This document shows positions 59,936 through 64,000 of a stretch of DNA of 64,000 nt, piece after piece (within the stretch, counting starts at the first letter, position 1; every line of letters begins with the position of its first letter). A program made the position numbers and the translations under genes. The notes beneath the pieces are model-generated. The model did no database searches, was not told where the DNA came from, and was given only the letters and a program-made list of their open reading frames with translations. Source of the DNA: Limnospira fusiformis SAG 85.79 (GTDB lineage Bacteria; Cyanobacteriota; Cyanobacteriia; Cyanobacteriales; Microcoleaceae); assembly GCF_012516315.1 (NCBI RefSeq), contig NZ_CP051185.1:6205363-6269362 (forward strand). The letters are read 5' to 3'.

Positions 59936-61898
59936 ATGGGAAAGTTTCAGGGTAAACGAGTTTCGCTAGTCCAAAAACTCACTATAGCCATGACCCGGTT
60001 AGTCATCATAGTAGTAACCAGCGTCACTTGGCTTTCCCTTCAGCTTCAGCAACACAGTTTTAAACAAGAACTAGAACAACAGGCTAATATATTACTAGAA
60101 ACCATCTCCATTGCGTCCGCTGAACCTTTGGAAGTTTCTGATGTTCAGTTTCTCACCCGACTAATGGAGCAACTAGGAACTGCTCAAATTTTAGTTTCCG
60201 GTCATATCTATCAAGCCGAAGGTAGGGTAATTGCAGATGTCTATAACTCGGAGATTTTTACCAATGATATCGACCTGAAACCTGGGGTTGTGGAGTTACT
60301 GAAAACCTCAGAAACCCTGTTGAATTGGCAGTATGACAATCAACAACTATTGGGAGTAAAAGCCGTTACCTTCAACGGTAAAATCGTGGGTGCTGTCAGT
60401 GTCGGACTCTCGACGCAACCCTTAGAAAATAAAATGGCAACCGTCCGCAATCAGGGTTTAATTATTGCTATGATTGCCGCCATTGCTGGAGCTTGTCTCG
60501 CCTCGATAATTAGCCGTTCAATTACTGAACCCCTTAAACAAATGACCGCCGCCACCAAAGAATTAGCCGCCGGAGATTTAGAGTTAAAAATCGACTTACA
60601 AAGCCAAGATGAACTTCAGGTTTTAGCGGATTCTTTTAACAAAATGACTAAACAATTGCGAGATTTAGTCGAAAGCAAGGAACAACTAATCACCAGCTTA
60701 GAACTACGAGCGGAAGCACTCCGAAAAAGTGAGGTTAAAAACAGAGCATTGCTTAATGCTATCCCCGATTTAATGCTAAGATTTAATCAAGAGGGTCTGG
60801 TTTTAGACTTTCAAGCATCTAGGCGAATTAATTAAGTCAATTTTGGATTATCTACACCAGAGTATTTATGATTTATTGCCGAATAATTTGGCTAATCTTT
60901 ATCTAAAAAATGTCAATAAAGCTCTAATTACTCAGGAAGTACAAGTATTTGAATATGAATGGTTTTTTGATGAAAAACGCCATCATTTTGAAGCCAGAAT
61001 TGTCGTGAGTGGAGAAAGTGAAGTTTTGGCAATCATCCGTGATATTACCCAAAGTAAATTAGCTCAAATTGAATTACAACGAGCTAAAGATGCTGCCGAA
61101 AGCGCCAACCATGCTCAAAGTGAATTTCTAGCCAGCATGAGTCATGAACTGCGTACACCGTTAAATGCCATTATTGGTTATAGCGAACTTTTGCGAGAAG
61201 ATGCTGTGGATTTTGGCTATACAGATTTTATTCCCGACCTGGATCAAATTCGAGCATCAGGACTGCATCTGTTAACTATTATTCAAGATATTTTAGATAT
61301 TTCCAAATTAGAATCAGGGATGATGACGGTTTGCTTAGAAAACTTTAATATTGCCACCTTAATCAAAGAAATCGAAGCACTGGTGCAGCCATTATTCCCC
61401 AAAAATCATAACCAACTTAAAGTCAACTGTACCCCTGATGTTGAGGGAATGTATGCCGATCGCATCAAAGTCAAACAAGTATTGCTTAACCTTCTGAGTA
61501 ACGCCGCCAAATTCACAGAAAATGGCTTGGTCAACTTAAATGTGATTTATATAGGTCAGCTTGACACCAAAATCTCGGCCTACCTGCGGGAAAATTTAGC
61601 CTCATCAGTCTTAGTGAATGACGAACACCAATTACAAGGTGGGGTGGCTTTTGAGGTCATCGATACGGGAATTGGCTTGACCACAGAACAGATGACCAAA
61701 ATCTTTGAACCCTTCGAGCGAGCGGATAACTCCACCACCCGCCGCTACGAAGGAACCGGGTTAGGACTATCAATCAGCAAAAGATTTTGTGAGTTAATGG
61801 GAGGAGCCATCACCGTGGCCAGTGAAATCGGCGAAGGGTCAACCTTTACGGCATATTTCCCCCTAGTTATGGGTGAAAACACATTTACGGGAATGTGA
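59936..61898 (+). pseudogene. Sensor histidine kinase split by a one-base frameshift
   Basis: The first part (ATG 59936, GKFQGKRVSLVQKL) has a membrane helix, a periplasmic sensor, a second helix (IIAMIAAIAGACLASII), HAMP and the start of a PAS domain. It ends at TAA 60833-60835. In the +1 frame the PAS continues (KHLGELIKSILDY), then HisKA (SMSHELRTPLN, H phosphosite) and HATPase (NLLSNAAKF, DTGIGLT, GTGLGLSI). The T run at 60809-60811 is one base too long for a continuous DFKHLG. Full-length product needs 1-nt correction. Confidence 0.85.
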
Positions 61899-61910
61899 CA
61901 CCCCAAGAAA

Positions 61911-61979
61911 TCAGGCGATCGCTTCCCAATCGCCAATTTCATCAAAGCGCGGCTCGACCAATTCCGGTAGAATTAACAT
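61911..61979 (-). other. Possible gene-fragment tail on the minus strand
   Basis: Short open frame MLILPELVEPRFDEIGDW to a stop; upstream in frame it continues as IVKILNHYGNHRT-like sequence (QYVKILNHYGNHRT) for about 25 codons without a start. It may be a gene remnant or the end of a small unrecognised protein. Weak support. Confidence 0.25.
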
Positions 61980-62075
61980 TGTCCTGTGATTACCATAGTG
62001 ATTTAAAATCTTAACATATTGTGAATCCACCGGGACCCCAACTCCCTATAAATCCTTAATTTGCCCTAAATCATT

Positions 62076-63668
62076 ATGTCTATTGGCTATCTCGCCCTGG
62101 TACTCCATGCTCACCTACCCTTTGTCAGACACCCCGAAAGTGACTATGTATTAGAGGAAGAGTGGTTATTTGAAGCCATTACCGAAACCTATATTCCTCT
62201 GATCCAAATGTTTGAAGGGCTCAAACGTGATCGCATTGAATTCAAAATGACCATGAGCCTGACCCCCCCTCTGGTGTCCATGCTCCGCGATCCGCTTTTG
62301 CAAGAACGCTACGACCAACACTTAGCCAAACTACAGGAATTGGTCGAGAAAGAAGTTGACCACAACCAACACAATGACCATCTAGTTTATCTAGCCAAAC
62401 ATTATATTGAAGAATTTGCCGAAGCCCGTACCCTCTGGGAAAGATATAGCGGGGATTTAGTTACAGCCTTTAAGCAATTCCAAGACAGCAACAACCTAGA
62501 GATTATCACCTGTGGAGCCACCCACGGCTATCTACCCCTAATGAAAATGTACCCCCAAGCGGTACACGCCCAAATCCAAGTCGCCTGCGAACACTACGAA
62601 GAAAACTTTGGTCGCCCCCCTAGAGGTATCTGGCTGCCAGAATGCGCCTATTATAATGGTTTGGAAACGATTGTAGCCGACTGTGGTTTACGCTACTTTC
62701 TCACCGATGGCCATGGGGTACTCTATGCCCAACCCCGTCCCCGATTTGGTACCTATGCCCCCATTTTTACGGAAACCGGAGTCGCCGTTTTTGCTCGCGA
62801 CCATGAATCATCCCAGCAGGTCTGGTCTTCCCAGGTGGGATATCCCGGCTCTCCCGAATATAGAGAGTTTTATAAAGATTTAGGTTGGGAAGCTGAATAT
62901 GAATATATTAAACCCTATATCATGCCCAACGGTCAACGGAAAAATACGGGCATCAAATATCACAAAATTACTGGGCGCGACTTAGGACTAGCAGATAAAG
63001 AACTCTATGACCCCTATTGGGCTAAACAAAAAGTCGCGGAACACGCTGCCAATTTTATGTTTAACCGAGAGCGCCAGGTTGAACACCTACAGGGGATTAT
63101 GCAGCGCCCCCCCATTATTGTCTCTCCCTATGATGCGGAACTTTTCGGACACTGGTGGTATGAAGGACCTTGGTTCCTAGATCTTCTGTTCCGCAAGACT
63201 TGGTTTGATCAAGATGTTTACGCGATGACCCATCTAGCTGATTATTTACAGACTTACCCCACCCAGCAGGTCTGTCGTCCGGCTCAGTCGAGTTGGGGTT
63301 ATAAGGGATTTCATGAATATTGGCTTAACCATACTAACTCCTGGATATATCCCCATTTACATAAAGCGACAGAGCGCATGATTTCCCTCGCTTGTCGAGA
63401 AGCGCTTAATGAGTTGGAACTGCGGGCTCTCAATCAGGCGGCGCGGGAATTGCTGCTGGCTCAATCCTCTGACTGGGCTTTTATTATCAGTTCTGGGACT
63501 ATGGTTCCCTATGCTGTGCGCCGCACTAAATCCCATCTCATGCGCTTTAACAAGATTTATGAGGATATCAAGATCGGTAAAATTGATGCGGGATGGCTCC
63601 AAAAGGTGGAAACTCTCGATAATATCTTCCCCAACATTAACTATCGGGTCTATCGACCTGTGATGTAG
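62076..63668 (+). CDS. GH57-family glucan enzyme (branching-enzyme type)
   Basis: A 530-aa protein with the GH57 layout: HAHLPF near the start, GIWLPECAY with the nucleophile Glu, and SPYDAELFGHWW with the catalytic Asp. The long C-terminal helical region ends with a typical DUF1957-like part (WAFIISSGTMVPYAVRR). GH57 enzymes of this type branch alpha-glucans in a thermophilic-type manner; cyanobacteria often have one beside GlgB. Starts at ATG 62076. Confidence 0.88.
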   Translation: MSIGYLALVLHAHLPFVRHPESDYVLEEEWLFEAITETYIPLIQMFEGLKRDRIEFKMTMSLTPPLVSMLRDPLLQERYDQHLAKLQELVEKEVDHNQHNDHLVYLAKHYIEEFAEARTLWERYSGDLVTAFKQFQDSNNLEIITCGATHGYLPLMKMYPQAVHAQIQVACEHYEENFGRPPRGIWLPECAYYNGLETIVADCGLRYFLTDGHGVLYAQPRPRFGTYAPIFTETGVAVFARDHESSQQVWSSQVGYPGSPEYREFYKDLGWEAEYEYIKPYIMPNGQRKNTGIKYHKITGRDLGLADKELYDPYWAKQKVAEHAANFMFNRERQVEHLQGIMQRPPIIVSPYDAELFGHWWYEGPWFLDLLFRKTWFDQDVYAMTHLADYLQTYPTQQVCRPAQSSWGYKGFHEYWLNHTNSWIYPHLHKATERMISLACREALNELELRALNQAARELLLAQSSDWAFIISSGTMVPYAVRRTKSHLMRFNKIYEDIKIGKIDAGWLQKVETLDNIFPNINYRVYRPVM

Positions 63669-63711
63669 CCTCACCCCTACCCCCGCTCTAACCCTCCTAT
63701 CATCCTATCAA

Positions 63712-63742
63712 CCCTAGCCACTAAGGGGGCTGGGGCTTTTTT
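63712..63742 (+). terminator. Rho-independent terminator after the GH57 gene
   Basis: Stem CCCTAGCC (63712-63719) pairs with GGCTGGGG (63728-63735) with one G-T wobble and an 8-base loop, followed by CTTTTTT (63736-63742). It lies 44 bases after the GH57 stop. Confidence 0.8.
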
Positions 63743-63845
63743 GTCAGAATGCGATCGCTAATTTAGCCCGAAACTAATGTTAAATTTTGTAAACTTCTGG
63801 TATTCTGTAAAATAGACTACAGAATTTTATAGTATAGTAGTAAGC

Positions 63846-63863
63846 GTGGGGGAAAAAACCCAC
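63846..63863 (+). promoter_or_regulatory. Hairpin in the leader of the terminal gene
   Basis: GTGGG and CCCAC arms with an 8-base A-rich loop lie just upstream of the ribosome site of the gene at 63888. It could stabilise the transcript or be part of a regulatory leader. AT-rich TATAGTATAGTAG is upstream (about 63829). Confidence 0.4.
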
Positions 63864-63887
63864 TCAAATCACTAGGAGACAAAAAAC

Positions 63888-64000
63888 ATGGGTACTCAGG
63901 ACCAAGCACGGGCGTTAATGATGGGTCATCACCAAAATATCAAGAACCGTCAGCAATCTATGCTCAACCGTTCGGCTCAAGAAGTAGGTATGGAAGATGT
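63888..64000 (+). CDS. Unrecognised small protein, partial at right edge
   Basis: From ATG 63888 the frame reads MGTQDQARALMMGHHQNIKN and continues to the window end. A strong AGGAGA ribosome site lies 8 bases upstream (63874-63879), and the codon choice looks that of a well-expressed gene. Possibly a short conserved cyanobacterial protein; I cannot name it from 37 residues. Confidence 0.55.
   Translation, partial: MGTQDQARALMMGHHQNIKNRQQSMLNRSAQEVGMED

Noticed and set aside
1..64000. tRNA, rRNA, tmRNA or other standard RNA genes
   Set aside because: No cloverleaf ends with CCA-like acceptor stems or rRNA signatures were seen by eye; a tRNAscan/Infernal run would be decisive.

Overview
This window is cyanobacterial chromosomal DNA, most likely from a filamentous Arthrospira/Limnospira-type organism. 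The signs are the very frequent HIP1 octamer GCGATCGC, many dispersed palindromes of the type AGAAACC(C/G)GGTTTCT, CHAT and WD40-kinase proteins, two glycogen branching enzymes, and a dense field of type II toxin-antitoxin (TA) genes. The assignment is by pattern recognition only; no database search was possible.

Layout. (1) 1-11.8 kb is an accessory island. A module of about 3.27 kb (vapB fragment, small protein, HNH nuclease, antitoxin, PIN toxin, NB-ARC ATPase) occurs twice as near-identical direct repeats (25-3290 and 8169-11434). Between the copies sits an AAA ATPase plus subtilisin-like protease pair that matches the IetA/IetS anti-phage system. (2) 12.1-16.8 kb is an AT-rich four-gene cluster: a second-type tryptophanyl-tRNA synthetase, a cobalamin-type radical SAM enzyme, a YbaK/PrdX-type tRNA deacylase and a sodium:solute symporter. 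No standard system that I know explains this set. (3) 17.5-32.1 kb is a 'TA graveyard': about a dozen small toxin/antitoxin loci, many broken by single nonsense codons, a frameshift, gene-fusing deletions, a MITE or an IS200/IS605-type insertion. Embedded in it are a kinase/HopA1 pair of the kind used by class V lanthipeptide and thioamitide pathways, and a GC-rich ABC-type ATPase plus TOPRIM-like pair that looks like a split OLD/PARIS-type defence system. (4) 32.3-64 kb is mostly ordinary genome: an ABC-class ATPase, PBP4 (dacB), comB, glgB, an FtsL-like protein, ftsI, an MBL hydrolase, nadB, corA, a WD40 protein kinase, pgsA, a histidine kinase split by a frameshift and a GH57 enzyme. Accessory inserts there are a tnpB remnant, a secreted EndoU nuclease with a probable immunity gene, a CHAT protein bounded by REP palindromes and a CHAP hydrolase.

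How the parts fit. The first half looks like a defence/conflict island. TA modules, IetAS, NB-ARC ATPases, the ATPase/TOPRIM pair and small-molecule or peptide-modifying genes are concentrated there, together with MITEs and REP palindromes that are eroding gene ends. The strongest candidates for something undescribed are the TrpRS/radical SAM/deacylase/transporter cluster, the orphan kinase-HopA1 pair, and the 8.1-kb repeat-flanked IetAS cassette.
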